From the NCBI RefSeq assembly GCF_947301925.1, contig NZ_CAMYUE010000012.1, positions 25,561 to 89,560 on the forward strand: DNA of 64,000 nucleotides, given 5' to 3'. The stretch's first letter is position 1. Every line of letters starts with the position of its first letter. Shown here piece after piece: positions 52,628 to 60,978 of this stretch. Under the pieces are notes generated by a model that was not told the DNA's origin, did not search any database, and saw nothing but the letters and a program-made list of their open reading frames with translations. The position numbers and the translations under genes were made by a program. The stretch comes from an uncultured Ruminococcus sp. (GTDB lineage Bacteria > Bacillota > Clostridia > Oscillospirales > Ruminococcaceae).

Positions 52628-53404
52628 ATGACTATTCTCGATAAGCTTGCAGACCATGCCCGCGAGCGTGTGGCCGAGGCTAAGAAAAAGCTGTCTCTTG
52701 ACGAGGTAAGGCGCCTTGCAGCGGAGCTTCCGAATGGCGGCTTTGAGTTTGAAAACGCTCTTAAAAAGGAGGATATAGCCTTTATCTGCGAGTGCAAGAA
52801 GGCGTCTCCGTCAAAGGGCGTTATCGCAGAGGACTTCCCCTATATGCAGATAGCTAAGGACTATGAGGCGGCAGGTGCGGACTGCATTTCCGTCCTCACC
52901 GAGCCAAAATGGTTTCTCGGAAGCGACGAGTATCTCCGCGAGGTAGCCGCAAATGTAAGTATACCCTGCATACGCAAGGACTTCACAGTTGACGAGTATA
53001 TGATATATGAGGCTAAGCTCCTGGGCGCAAAGGCTGTGCTGCTCATATGCTCCATACTTCCGCAGCAGCAGATAAGCGAGTATATCGGTATCTGCGATGA
53101 GCTGGGGCTCTCGGCTCTGGTCGAAGCTCACGACGAAGCGGAGCTTCGGGCGGCTGTTGCCGCAGGCGCCCGTATCATAGGCGTGAACAACCGCAATCTA
53201 AAGGACTTTTCCGTGGACACCGGCAACAGCCGCCGCCTGCGGGAGCTTGCTCCCGCAGATGTGAGCTTCGTATCTGAAAGCGGCGTTCAGTCCGCGGAGG
53301 ATATAAGGCTTCTCCGTGAGGCTGGCGTGAACGCTGTGCTCATAGGTGAGACTCTTATGAGGGCGGCAGATAAAAAGGCGAAGCTGGCGGAGCTGAAAGG
53401 ATAA
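52628..53404 (+). CDS. trpC: Indole-3-glycerol phosphate synthase
   Basis: 258 residues, eight bases after trpD. CECKKASPSKGVI contains the catalytic Glu/Lys, CIRKDFTVDEYMIYEA the second Lys, GVNNRNLKDFSVD and VSESGVQSAEDI the phosphate loop region. Not fused to trpF, which follows after 1 bp. Confidence 0.96.
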   Translation: MTILDKLADHARERVAEAKKKLSLDEVRRLAAELPNGGFEFENALKKEDIAFICECKKASPSKGVIAEDFPYMQIAKDYEAAGADCISVLTEPKWFLGSDEYLREVAANVSIPCIRKDFTVDEYMIYEAKLLGAKAVLLICSILPQQQISEYIGICDELGLSALVEAHDEAELRAAVAAGARIIGVNNRNLKDFSVDTGNSRRLRELAPADVSFVSESGVQSAEDIRLLREAGVNAVLIGETLMRAADKKAKLAELKG

Positions 53405-53405
53405 T

Positions 53406-54014
53406 ATGACAAGGATAAAGATGTGCGGTCTGCGCCGCACAGAGGATATAGAGTACGCGAATATCATAAAGCCCGATTATATCGGCTATGTGTTCGCGGA
53501 AAAGAGCAGGAGATATATCGATCCCGTAAAGGCGGCGGAGCTGACGGAGCTGCTCGATAAGGATATCATGCCTGTTGGAGTTTTCGTGAACGAGACCGTG
53601 GAAAACATAATCACCGCCGTAAGAATGGGCGCTGTGAAAACAGTGCAGCTCCACGGCGACGAGACCGAGAAGGAGATACGGGAGCTGAAAGGTCTGGGTA
53701 TATCTGTTATAAAGGCCTTTCGGATAGGCTCTGCGGCGGATATCGCTGCTGCGGAGAGCTCCTGCGCGGATATGGTGCTGCTGGATTCGGGCAGCGGCTC
53801 GGGAGTTACCTTCGACTGGTCCATCATCGGCAGCATGAAGCGTCCCTACCTCCTTGCAGGGGGACTGACTGCCCATAATGCCGAGGAGGCTGTGAGAAGG
53901 CTCCGCCCCTTCGGAGTGGACGCAAGCTCCTGCCTTGAGACCGACGGCTTTAAGGACCTTGAGAAAATGAGAGCCTTTGCGGAGGCAGTCAGGGCAGCGG
54001 ATATCCAGCAGTAA
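53406..54014 (+). CDS. trpF: Phosphoribosylanthranilate isomerase
   Basis: 202 residues. Start Met-Thr-Arg-Ile-Lys-Met-Cys-Gly with catalytic Cys in KMCGLRR, the general acid Asp in LLDSGSGSGVTFDW and phosphate loop LLAGGLTAHNAEEAV. Last gene of the trp operon; the region behind it has no clear terminator before the lysC promoter. Confidence 0.95.
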   Translation: MTRIKMCGLRRTEDIEYANIIKPDYIGYVFAEKSRRYIDPVKAAELTELLDKDIMPVGVFVNETVENIITAVRMGAVKTVQLHGDETEKEIRELKGLGISVIKAFRIGSAADIAAAESSCADMVLLDSGSGSGVTFDWSIIGSMKRPYLLAGGLTAHNAEEAVRRLRPFGVDASSCLETDGFKDLEKMRAFAEAVRAADIQQ

Positions 54015-54091
54015 AACTGTCCGTCAGCGGCGTACAAGCGTATTCACCAAAAATACAGTTTGGCAAGTCCCGAATTTTGGCTTTCTGTCAA

Positions 54092-54120
54092 TTGATTTTA
54101 ACGCAAAAAAGGCATATAAT
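54092..54120 (+). promoter_or_regulatory. Promoter of the aspartate kinase gene
   Basis: TTGATT, 17 bp, TATAAT. Downstream of it the 5' leader is only about 35 bases. Confidence 0.8.
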
Positions 54121-54162
54121 AGTTATTGCTATAAAATTATCAATGTTAAAAGGATGATATAT

Positions 54163-55500
54163 ATGAGTAATAAAGTCGTTAAATTCGGCGGAAGCTCCCT
54201 TGCTGACGCCAATCAGTTCAGAAAGGTGGCCGCTATAATAAAGAGCGATGACAAGCGCAGATACGTTGTGCCTTCGGCTCCCGGAAAGCGCTTCTCCGAC
54301 GATATCAAGATAACCGATATGCTCTACAAGTGCTGTGACCTGGCAGGCAGCGGCGTTGACTTCTCTGCGGATTTCCAGATAATCAAGGACCGCTATAACG
54401 GTATAATTTCCGAGCTGGGAATAGATATGTCACTTGATGAGGAGTTCGACTCCATCGTTAAGGAGCTGAAAGCCCGTCCCGCCAAGGACTTCGCTGCAAG
54501 CCGCGGCGAATACCTCAACGGCAAGGTGCTGGCAAACTACCTCGGCTTCAATTTCGTTGACGCCGCAGACGTTATCGTATTCGATACCAACGGCGTTCTC
54601 CTTCTTGACGAGACTGTAAAGAAGGTACGCGAGAGACTCAGCGGTCTTGACAATGCTGTTATCCCCGGCTTCTACGGAAGGACTACAGAGGGCTATATCA
54701 AGACCTTCTCAAGAGGCGGCTCCGACGTTACGGGCTCTATCATTGCAAATGCGGTAAAGGCTGAGATATACGAGAACTGGACAGACGTTTCAGGCTTCCT
54801 TGTAGCTGACCCCAGAATAGTTGACAACCCCGACGTTATCGAGGTCATCACCTACAGAGAGCTCCGCGAGCTGGCTTATATGGGAGCTTCCGTTCTCCAT
54901 GAGGACGCTATCTTCCCGGTACGCTCCGCAGGTATCCCCATAAATATCAGGAACACAAATGCTCCCGAGGACGCAGGTACAATGATAGTCGGCAACGACT
55001 ACGACTTCAGCCGCGAAAGCCTCAGCCATACCATTACAGGTATCGCAGGCAAGAAGGGCTTCAGCACCATCAACATCGAAAAAGCCATGATGAACAACGA
55101 GACAGGCTTCGGTATGAAGGTTCTCAAGGTTCTTTATGACAACGGCCTATCCTTCGAGCATATGCCCTCGGGTATTGATACAATGAGCATCACTCTCAGC
55201 ACCGAGAAGCTCGATCCTGTCCGCGACAAGGTGGTCGCAGAGCTTCGCAAGGCTGTTGAACCCGACCATATCGACATCGAGGACGGTATCGCTATCCTTG
55301 CGGTAGTGGGACGCAGAATGAAGAACACAAGAGGCACTGTTGCCCGTATCTTCGCTTCCATGGCTCACGCACGCATAAACGTAAAGCTCATAGATCAGGG
55401 CTCCAGCGAGCTGAACGTTATCATCGGCGTCAGCGAGAACGACCTTGCAGAGGCTATACGCAGGATATACGATATGTTCATAAATTCCGAAAAGCAGTAA
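54163..55500 (+). CDS. lysC: Aspartate kinase
   Basis: 445 residues from the ATG at 54163 (AAAGGATG upstream; earlier in-frame codons precede the promoter). First step toward lysine, threonine and methionine. VVKFGGSSLADANQF substrate/ATP loop, SRGGSDVTGSIIANAV, DVSGFLVADPR; two C-terminal ACT regulatory segments (from about 320). The GRMMKNTRGTVARIFASMAHARINVKLIDQGSSELNVIIGV-type end marks the second ACT. Its central region and length differ from B. subtilis LysC; the class is that of clostridial monofunctional kinases. Confidence 0.93.
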   Translation: MSNKVVKFGGSSLADANQFRKVAAIIKSDDKRRYVVPSAPGKRFSDDIKITDMLYKCCDLAGSGVDFSADFQIIKDRYNGIISELGIDMSLDEEFDSIVKELKARPAKDFAASRGEYLNGKVLANYLGFNFVDAADVIVFDTNGVLLLDETVKKVRERLSGLDNAVIPGFYGRTTEGYIKTFSRGGSDVTGSIIANAVKAEIYENWTDVSGFLVADPRIVDNPDVIEVITYRELRELAYMGASVLHEDAIFPVRSAGIPINIRNTNAPEDAGTMIVGNDYDFSRESLSHTITGIAGKKGFSTINIEKAMMNNETGFGMKVLKVLYDNGLSFEHMPSGIDTMSITLSTEKLDPVRDKVVAELRKAVEPDHIDIEDGIAILAVVGRRMKNTRGTVARIFASMAHARINVKLIDQGSSELNVIIGVSENDLAEAIRRIYDMFINSEKQ

Positions 55501-55512
55501 GCTGAATACATG

Positions 55513-55550
55513 AAAGCCGCAGGGAAGCCGGTACTTCTCTGCGGCTTTTT
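55513..55550 (+). terminator. Terminator after the aspartate kinase gene
   Basis: Stem of AAAGCCGCAG.GAAG and complement, then five T. Confidence 0.85.
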
Positions 55551-55694
55551 CTGTTCACAGGCAGATACACGCTTTTTTCGGAAATAATGACATTATATTT
55601 AAGATTATTTCAATGATATGGTATTATTATGATATAAAACAGCAATTATTCCGCATTTTTTGAACAGCCTTTTTTATTGTTCGCAATTTTCAGC

Positions 55695-55723
55695 TTGCAA
55701 TGCGGAAAACCTGATAATATAAT
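55695..55723 (+). promoter_or_regulatory. Promoter of an intergenic transcript
   Basis: TTGCAA, 17 bp, TATAAT. Nothing coding lies downstream before a terminator. Confidence 0.75.
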
Positions 55724-55729
55724 TTAGGT

Positions 55730-55869
55730 AGGAGGGAATTGGGCGAAAACGCCTTAGGCAGCGTTTTCTGTATTTACTGTTTTATGAGGGATCTGCACTC
55801 CCACATAAATATAGGAATTTGTTGTAAGGGACAAATCAGAAAAAGCTGTACCTCGGGTACAGCTTTTTT
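55730..55869 (+). ncRNA. Candidate small RNA between lysC and aroC
   Basis: A near-consensus promoter (55695-55723) and a strong terminator (stem AAAAAGCTGTACC, loop TCG, 55840-55869) bracket about 140 bases. A hairpin GAAAACGC/GCGTTTTC lies at 55744-55767. The size and gene-poor setting fit a housekeeping or regulatory RNA; I could not match it to 6S, SRP or a known riboswitch. A TTG-started frame at 55739 behind AGGAGG runs through the terminator and is thought not to be a gene. The remaining 55551-55694 stretch is A+T rich with nothing supportable. Confidence 0.45.
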
Positions 55870-55887
55870 CATTATACAGGCTATATA

Positions 55888-55919
55888 AAGCCGCTGAGCG
55901 TAAAACGCCCGGCGGCCTT
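55888..55919. terminator. Bidirectional terminator at aroC end
   Basis: Nested stem GCCGC..GCGGC with an inner GCGT/ACGC hairpin; T runs both ways. Confidence 0.65.
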
Positions 55920-55944
55920 TTGTTTTAACGTTCCGTGATACAGC

Positions 55945-57036
55945 TTACGCCTTCAGCCAGTCGGTACCGAAGCGGAGCGCCAGCTGGTCACAGAGCACAA
56001 GGGCGGTGATACTGTCCGCAACTACCCTTGCACGGTGTACGATAGCAGGATCGTGACGTCCCTTTATCTGGAGAGTGGTATTCTCCATGGTGTTCATGTC
56101 TATGGTCTGCTGCTCCTTGTATATGGAGGGGGTGGGCTTTATTGCCGTTCTGAACAGCACGGGAAGTCCCGTGGATATACCGCCCAGGATACCGCCGTTG
56201 TTGTTTGTGGCCGATACGGGAGCGCCGTCTGCTATGCCGAAGCAGTCGTTGCATTGGCTTCCAAGCATATCCGCCGCCGCAAAGCCAGCGCCGAACTCCA
56301 CGCCCTTTACGGCAGGTATGCCGAAGAGCGCATGGGCAAGGACGCTCTCAAGGCTGTCGAACCATGGCTCGCCAACGCCTGCGGGGAGACCTGTAACAAC
56401 CGTTTCCAGCCTGCCGCCTACGCTGTCGCCGTCCTCCTTTGCCGCTGTTATGGCAGCCTGCATGGCCTCTGCCTTTGCACTGTCAAGCACTGCGAATTCC
56501 ATATCGCCCAGCTTTTCGATATCGTCGTTTATATCCCCGAAGGGACGGTCATATATGCCTCCGCATGAAAGAATATGAGTGCCTATCCTTATGCCCTTTC
56601 CGTGGAGAGCGCTTATGGCCACTGCTCCTGCGGCTACTACTCCTGCGGTTATCCTTCCCGAGAAGTGTCCGCCGCCGCGGAAGTCCTGAAAGCCGTGATA
56701 CTTCATCTGTGCGGAGAAGTCCGCGTGACCGGGGCGTGCCTTGTAGGCCAGCTCGCCGTAGTCTATGCTTCTTGTGTCCTGATTCTCTATGATGAATGTT
56801 ATGGGAGTGCCCGTTGTCCTGCCTTCAAAAACTCCGCTTACTATCCTTACCTCGTCAGCCTCGCGGCGTGCCGTGGACAGTGCGCCTATGGACTGGCGGA
56901 GCTTCATCTGATGTCTGATAAGATCTTCGTCTACTGCTATTCCCGGAGCCATGCCGTCAAGGACAGCGCCTATGGCCGCACCGTGGCTCTCACCGAATAC
57001 AGTGACGGAAACACTTGAACCGAAGGTGTTCTTCAT
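55945..57036 (-). CDS. aroC: Chorismate synthase
   Basis: 363 residues after AAGGAGATGAGGAT. FMN-dependent last step of the shikimate pathway, making chorismate that feeds TrpE. Seen: GESHGAAIGAVLDG at the N-terminus, RRERGADEVRI-like SIGALSTARREADEVRIVSGVFEGRTTGTP, ARPGHADFSAQMKYHGFQDFRGGGHFSGR, and RHDPAIVHRARVVADS near the end. Full length. Single gene with own promoter. Confidence 0.97.
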   Translation of the reverse strand: MKNTFGSSVSVTVFGESHGAAIGAVLDGMAPGIAVDEDLIRHQMKLRQSIGALSTARREADEVRIVSGVFEGRTTGTPITFIIENQDTRSIDYGELAYKARPGHADFSAQMKYHGFQDFRGGGHFSGRITAGVVAAGAVAISALHGKGIRIGTHILSCGGIYDRPFGDINDDIEKLGDMEFAVLDSAKAEAMQAAITAAKEDGDSVGGRLETVVTGLPAGVGEPWFDSLESVLAHALFGIPAVKGVEFGAGFAAADMLGSQCNDCFGIADGAPVSATNNNGGILGGISTGLPVLFRTAIKPTPSIYKEQQTIDMNTMENTTLQIKGRHDPAIVHRARVVADSITALVLCDQLALRFGTDWLKA

Positions 57037-57099
57037 ATCCTCATCTCCTTTGAAAAGTCCATGATAACGTGGTAAAACAGCGTTACAGGGTACTATTTG

Positions 57100-57128
57100 A
57101 TTATATCACTTCGCCGGTTATATGTCAA
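57100..57128 (-). promoter_or_regulatory. Promoter of aroC
   Basis: Minus strand TTGACA, 17 bp, TATAAT: exact consensus. Confidence 0.85.
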
Positions 57129-57221
57129 CACGGCAATTCACCGATTTGCAGGTGCAAAGCGATAAAGTATATGGCTATTTTGTATAGTGGCGCACTGTGG
57201 CGGCTGTACGGCGGTCCGGCA

Positions 57222-57250
57222 TTGACTTTGTCGGTATATCGTGATATAAT
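57222..57250 (+). promoter_or_regulatory. Promoter of glgB
   Basis: TTGACT, 17 bp, TATAAT with extended TG -10; start codon 24 bp downstream. Confidence 0.85.
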
Positions 57251-57273
57251 CAGAAAAAAGACGAGGTGAGTCT

Positions 57274-59082
57274 ATGGACATTATGAGTTTTTACAGAGGT
57301 GAGGAATTTGCGGCCTATGAGTATCTTGGCGCTCACCTCGGAGAAGATGGGACTGTCTTCCGCACATATGCTCCCAATGCTTCAAAGGTGTCGGTAATAG
57401 GTGACTTCAGCAGGTGGGAGGAGCTTCCCATGACTGCCGTGGAGGACGGCAGGTTCTATGAGCTCACAGTGGACGGAGCTCTGGAGGGACAGCGTTACAA
57501 GTACCGTATCTATGACAAAAAAGGCGGCTTTATCGACCACAGCGACCCCTACGGCTTCGGTATGGAGGTCCGTCCCGGTACCTGCTCGGTCATAAGGAGT
57601 ATAGAGGGCTTTGAGTTCAGCGACGGCCAATGGCTTGCCGGGAGAAGCGACTGCCGCGATAAGCCGCTGAATATCTACGAGGTGCATCTGGGCTCCTGGA
57701 GGAGGCGCTCCGACGAGGACGAGGAGGGCTGGTTCAGCTATGGGGAAATAGCCGATGAGCTCATCGACTATGTCTGCGAGTTCGGTTATAACTATATCGA
57801 GTTCATGCCTCTCAGCGAGCACCCCTGCGATGAGTCCTGGGGCTATCAGAGCACGGGATTTTTTGCGCCGACTTCGCGGTACGGTACTCCCAAGGAGCTC
57901 ATGGAGCTGGTGGATAAGTGCCACAGCAGGGGAATAGGCGTAATAATGGATTTCGTCCCCGTTCACTTTGCGGTGGATCATTACGCTCTCACCGAATACG
58001 ACGGCACGAAGCTCTATGAATACCCCGATGACGATATCGGCTATAACGAGTGGGGAAGCCGTAACTTCAACCACGGCAAAGGTGAGGTGAGGTCGTTCAT
58101 ACAGTCCGCAGCCGATCTCTGGCTAAGCGTTTACCACTTTGACGGACTGCGCATGGACGCGGTGCGCAATATGATCTACTGGAATGGTGACGAGAGACGG
58201 GGAGAAAACACAACGGCTATCAGTTTCCTCAAGGATATGAACTGCGGACTCAAAGCCAGACACCCTTCGGCTGTGCTCATTGCTGAGGATTCGTCGGCAT
58301 ACCCGAAAGTGGCGGCTCCCGTATTTGATGGCGGCCTGGGCTTTGACTACAAATGGGATCTGGGCTGGATGCACGATACCCTTGATTATTTCCGGAGCGC
58401 TTCCATGTACCGTTCACGGGATTACCATAAGCTGACCTTCTCCATGCTGTACTTCTACAATGAGAAGTACATACTGCCGCTGTCCCACGACGAGGTGGTA
58501 CACGGCAAGGCCACCATAGCTCAGAAAATGAACGGCCAGTACCCCGAGAAGTTCCCGCAGGCAAGGGCGCTGTATATGTATATGATGGTTCACCCGGGAA
58601 AAAAGCTGAATTTCATGGGCAGCGAATTTGCGCAGCTCCGCGAATGGGACGAAAAGCGGCAGCAGGACTGGGATATGCTGAAGTATCCGCTCCACGACTC
58701 CTTCCGCGAGTACATAAAGGCACTTAATATGATCTACCTTGACAATAAGGCGCTTCACTATGACTATGATCCTACAAATTTCCTCTGGGAGGACTGCGGG
58801 TCCGTTGAGAGCTGCATATATGCTATCCGCAGGAAGGCTAAGGAGGGCGATATCCTTGCTGTGCTGAATTTTTCGGACTGGAGCAGGTGCGGCTATTCGG
58901 TAAATATCGGCAGCGGATATACGGCGGAGCTCCTGCTGGATTCCGATGACCAGCTCTATAGCGGTAACACTCCGCATGGCATGACAGGCTTCACCTGTGC
59001 AGACGGCAGGCTCAGTATGGATATACCGCCGTTCAGCGGCAGGCTGTTCCTGCTTTCAAAAACAGTAAAGGCAGAGCTGTAA
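57274..59082 (+). CDS. glgB: 1,4-alpha-glucan branching enzyme
   Basis: 602 residues after ACGAGGTGAGTCT. GH13 enzyme introducing alpha-1,6 branches into glycogen. CBM48 domain (about 15-110, GTVFRTYAPNASKVSVIGDFS), then the catalytic barrel: HLGSWRRR, GYQSTGFFAPTSRYG, GLRMDAVRNMIYW (nucleophile Asp), LIAEDSSAYP (acid/base Glu) and LPLSHDEVVHGK (transition-state Asp). It is about 120 residues shorter than E. coli GlgB because the extra N-terminal domain is absent. Stands alone, away from other glg genes. A terminator overlaps its stop. Confidence 0.95.
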   Translation: MDIMSFYRGEEFAAYEYLGAHLGEDGTVFRTYAPNASKVSVIGDFSRWEELPMTAVEDGRFYELTVDGALEGQRYKYRIYDKKGGFIDHSDPYGFGMEVRPGTCSVIRSIEGFEFSDGQWLAGRSDCRDKPLNIYEVHLGSWRRRSDEDEEGWFSYGEIADELIDYVCEFGYNYIEFMPLSEHPCDESWGYQSTGFFAPTSRYGTPKELMELVDKCHSRGIGVIMDFVPVHFAVDHYALTEYDGTKLYEYPDDDIGYNEWGSRNFNHGKGEVRSFIQSAADLWLSVYHFDGLRMDAVRNMIYWNGDERRGENTTAISFLKDMNCGLKARHPSAVLIAEDSSAYPKVAAPVFDGGLGFDYKWDLGWMHDTLDYFRSASMYRSRDYHKLTFSMLYFYNEKYILPLSHDEVVHGKATIAQKMNGQYPEKFPQARALYMYMMVHPGKKLNFMGSEFAQLREWDEKRQQDWDMLKYPLHDSFREYIKALNMIYLDNKALHYDYDPTNFLWEDCGSVESCIYAIRRKAKEGDILAVLNFSDWSRCGYSVNIGSGYTAELLLDSDDQLYSGNTPHGMTGFTCADGRLSMDIPPFSGRLFLLSKTVKAEL

Positions 59083-59096
59083 TGCTCCGCCTTTTG
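59070..59096 (+). terminator. Terminator overlapping the glgB stop
   Basis: GGC.GAGC / GCTC.GCC stem followed by TTTTGTT. Confidence 0.6.
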
Positions 59097-59123
59097 TTAT
59101 AATATTAATTTTTTACCAGCCTA

Positions 59124-59152
59124 TTGATTTTGAACTGCCATTATGATATAAT
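59124..59152 (+). promoter_or_regulatory. Promoter upstream of the tRNA-Ser half copy
   Basis: TTGATT, 17 bp, TATAAT with extended -10. It points at the truncated tRNA copy and then the intact gene; no comparable promoter lies directly before the intact tRNA. Confidence 0.75.
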
Positions 59153-59168
59153 ATTATAGTGATTTTAT

Positions 59169-59208
59169 GCAGTGGTATCGAAGTGGTCATAACGGACATG
59201 ACTCGAAA
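59169..59208 (+). pseudogene. 5' half copy of tRNA-Ser(CGA)
   Basis: 40 bases identical to 59337-59376, from the first acceptor base to the last base of the anticodon loop, then unrelated sequence. Offset 168 bp. Confidence 0.9.
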
Positions 59209-59296
59209 CATAGTCGTTCCTGAGCTTTCCGCACTTTGATTTATCCCTGTTCTGCGTGGTTTCGGCGGTGTTCGCAGTTGTGTTTGCAATTGGCTT

Positions 59297-59318
59297 TCTC
59301 GCAGTTTTCTCGCAGTTT
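59297..59318 (+). repeat. Short direct repeats before the tRNA
   Basis: TCTCGCAGTTT occurs twice in tandem, and a third related TTCGCAGTT is at about 59270. They could be arm-type integrase sites; that is a guess from position. Confidence 0.4.
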
Positions 59319-59336
59319 TATAGTTAAATTAAATAC

Positions 59337-59425
59337 GCAGTGGTATCGAAGTGGTCATAACGGACATGACTCGAAATCATGATGCCCCTTGAGGGACGTG
59401 GGTTCGAATCCCACCCACTGCGCCA
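59337..59425 (+). tRNA. tRNA-Ser (anticodon CGA)
   Basis: Cloverleaf: acceptor GCAGTGG/CCACTGC, anticodon stem CATGA/TCATG with loop CTCGAAA (anticodon CGA, reads UCG), a long class II variable arm, T arm GTGGG TTCGAAT CCCAC, discriminator G and encoded CCA. The integrase gene begins 136 bp downstream in convergent orientation, so the 3' end is the likely integration site. Confidence 0.95.
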
Positions 59426-59449
59426 GCGCGGAGCCCGCGCAGCCAATTT

Positions 59450-59479
59450 CGCGTCTCAGTTATTCTGGGACGCGATTTT
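59450..59479 (+). terminator. Terminator after tRNA-Ser
   Basis: 10-bp stem CGCGTCTCAG/CTGGGACGCG with one G-T pair, 5-base loop, ATTTT. Confidence 0.75.
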
Positions 59480-59530
59480 CATTCCGCGCATTATACTAAT
59501 TACGATTTTAAATATACTGTTTATGTTAGA

Positions 59531-59563
59531 CCTCCGGACATAACGTCCGGAGGCTTTTATTTT
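59531..59563 (+). terminator. Second rightward terminator before the integrase gene
   Basis: Perfect 9-bp stem CCTCCGGAC/GTCCGGAGG, then CTTTTATTTT. Confidence 0.75.
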
Positions 59564-60749
59564 ACTCTGAGAGTGCTTTAGCTATCGCCTCCGCACTCAG
59601 CTTCTTGCTTTCGCTGTCCACATGGCTGTACACGTTGCTCGTTGTACCTATGTCGCTGTGACCGAGCCACTCCTGAATCAGCTTCATCTGCACTCCGTTG
59701 GCGAGAAGTAAGCTGGCACAACTGTGCCGCAGATCATGGAATCGTATCTTACGCAGACCGTTCTTACGAAGCACTATCGGGAAATGGTCCGACACATAAT
59801 TCGGACGTATCAGCTCTCCCACAGCGTCCACGCAGATGTAGTCCTCGTACTTCTTGCAGTATCCTCTGCCGAATGCCTTCTTCATTTCTGCCTGATGCTC
59901 ACGCTCAGCGATGAGTGCCTGCTCGACTACGGGTATCAGCGGAAGCGTTCTGTACGACGATTTCGTTTTCATAACATCGTAGCCTGCAACTCCGTCCTCG
60001 TCCTGCAAGACCTTGTGCTTGATGCTTATGGTCTTGCCTACAAAGTCCACCGCCGACCATTTCAGTCCGATGACCTCGCTGCGGCGAAGTCCGTAATAGG
60101 CAGCTATAACGATGACGATGTGCAGCGGATCGTCCTTTGTGCAGTCGATGAGCTGCTTTATTTCTTCAGCATTATAGTAGTTTCCTATGAACTGCACCGA
60201 CTTTGGGCGGTCAGCCTGATCGACGGGATTTGTCGGAATGATACGTCTTTTCATAGCAGACTTGAATGCAAGGTGCAGGAGCGAATGGTGCCGCTGACAG
60301 CTTGTGCCTTTCAGACCTTTGGCTCTGAGGTAAGCGTAGTACTCGTTTATCTCGTCGCCTGTGATCTCCTTGACCTTGACCTTCATCTTCTTGAAGAATG
60401 GTATCATGTGTACGTCCATGTACCGCTTGTAGCTTGTATATGTGGACTTTGTGATGTTGCCCTTGTAGGACTCCAGCCACTCCGCAAGGTAGTCTTCCAC
60501 TCGCATATCAGCTATGCGGTTGCGCTCCTTGTCGGCTCTCGACATTCCTTCGTGCAGGTACTGGTCACCAAGATTATACTGCTCCAGCACCTCGTTCAGA
60601 CGGTGGTTGGCTTCGGTCTTGGTGCCTTTCTTTGCGTCCAGTCCGAGGGAGCGCCACTTTTCGTGACGCTTACCGTCGGCATCGTATAAGTTTATAACGG
60701 CATACCATTTGCCGCTCTTCTCAGCTAAATGTCCTGTGGTTATTTTCAT
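59562..60749 (-). CDS. int: Tyrosine recombinase (integrase) of an integrative element
   Basis: 395 residues from the ATG at 60749 (AAAGGAGG six bases upstream; an ATG at 60755 is too close). N-terminal arm-binding domain (about 1-60), SAM-like core-binding domain (about 85-165), catalytic domain (about 190-395) with Arg in YYGLRRSEV, Lys in KTKSSYRTLPL, HxxR in FHDLRHSC, His in WLGHSD and nucleophile Tyr in TSNVYSHV. All catalytic residues are present. Directly beside tRNA-Ser, the usual target of this class. Confidence 0.95.
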   Translation of the reverse strand: MKITTGHLAEKSGKWYAVINLYDADGKRHEKWRSLGLDAKKGTKTEANHRLNEVLEQYNLGDQYLHEGMSRADKERNRIADMRVEDYLAEWLESYKGNITKSTYTSYKRYMDVHMIPFFKKMKVKVKEITGDEINEYYAYLRAKGLKGTSCQRHHSLLHLAFKSAMKRRIIPTNPVDQADRPKSVQFIGNYYNAEEIKQLIDCTKDDPLHIVIVIAAYYGLRRSEVIGLKWSAVDFVGKTISIKHKVLQDEDGVAGYDVMKTKSSYRTLPLIPVVEQALIAEREHQAEMKKAFGRGYCKKYEDYICVDAVGELIRPNYVSDHFPIVLRKNGLRKIRFHDLRHSCASLLLANGVQMKLIQEWLGHSDIGTTSNVYSHVDSESKKLSAEAIAKALSE

Positions 60750-60851
60750 TGGCATCCTCCTTTCAATTCCCAAATCGTTCCTTATCGTGACTTTCGTCAC
60801 GACAACAATACCACACTTCTCCCGAAAAATCCATACCTTTCACCTCATTTC

Positions 60852-60883
60852 GGCAGAAGCACCAAATAGTTTCTTTCGTTTCG
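60852..60883. repeat. 32-bp direct repeat, copy A (xis 3' end remnant)
   Basis: Identical to 61388-61419. On the minus strand it encodes ERNYLVLLP and continues into Lys and a TGA stop, ending before the integrase leader, so it looks like the original xis 3' end. Confidence 0.8.
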
Positions 60884-60937
60884 ACATAATCATATATTTA
60901 CCACATTTTATTTCTGTTTTTTCTCCAAATATAAAAT

Positions 60938-60965
60938 GAAAAGCAGTTCTTTAGAACTGCTTTTC
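60938..60965. terminator. Bidirectional terminator after the cargo gene
   Basis: Perfect 12-bp stem GAAAAGCAGTTC and complement, 4-base loop, with T runs. Confidence 0.85.
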
Positions 60966-60978
60966 ATAGTAAATTCAA

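Noticed and set aside
55739..55887. TTG-started, Cys-rich frame behind AGGAGG
   Set aside because: It passes straight through a strong intrinsic terminator and starts at the expected 5' end of the candidate RNA.
59169..59208. attL/attR of the present integrase at the half tRNA
   Set aside because: The current element lies on the other (3') side of the intact tRNA; a 5'-half duplication does not fit a crossover at the tRNA 3' end, so it was treated as a separate event.
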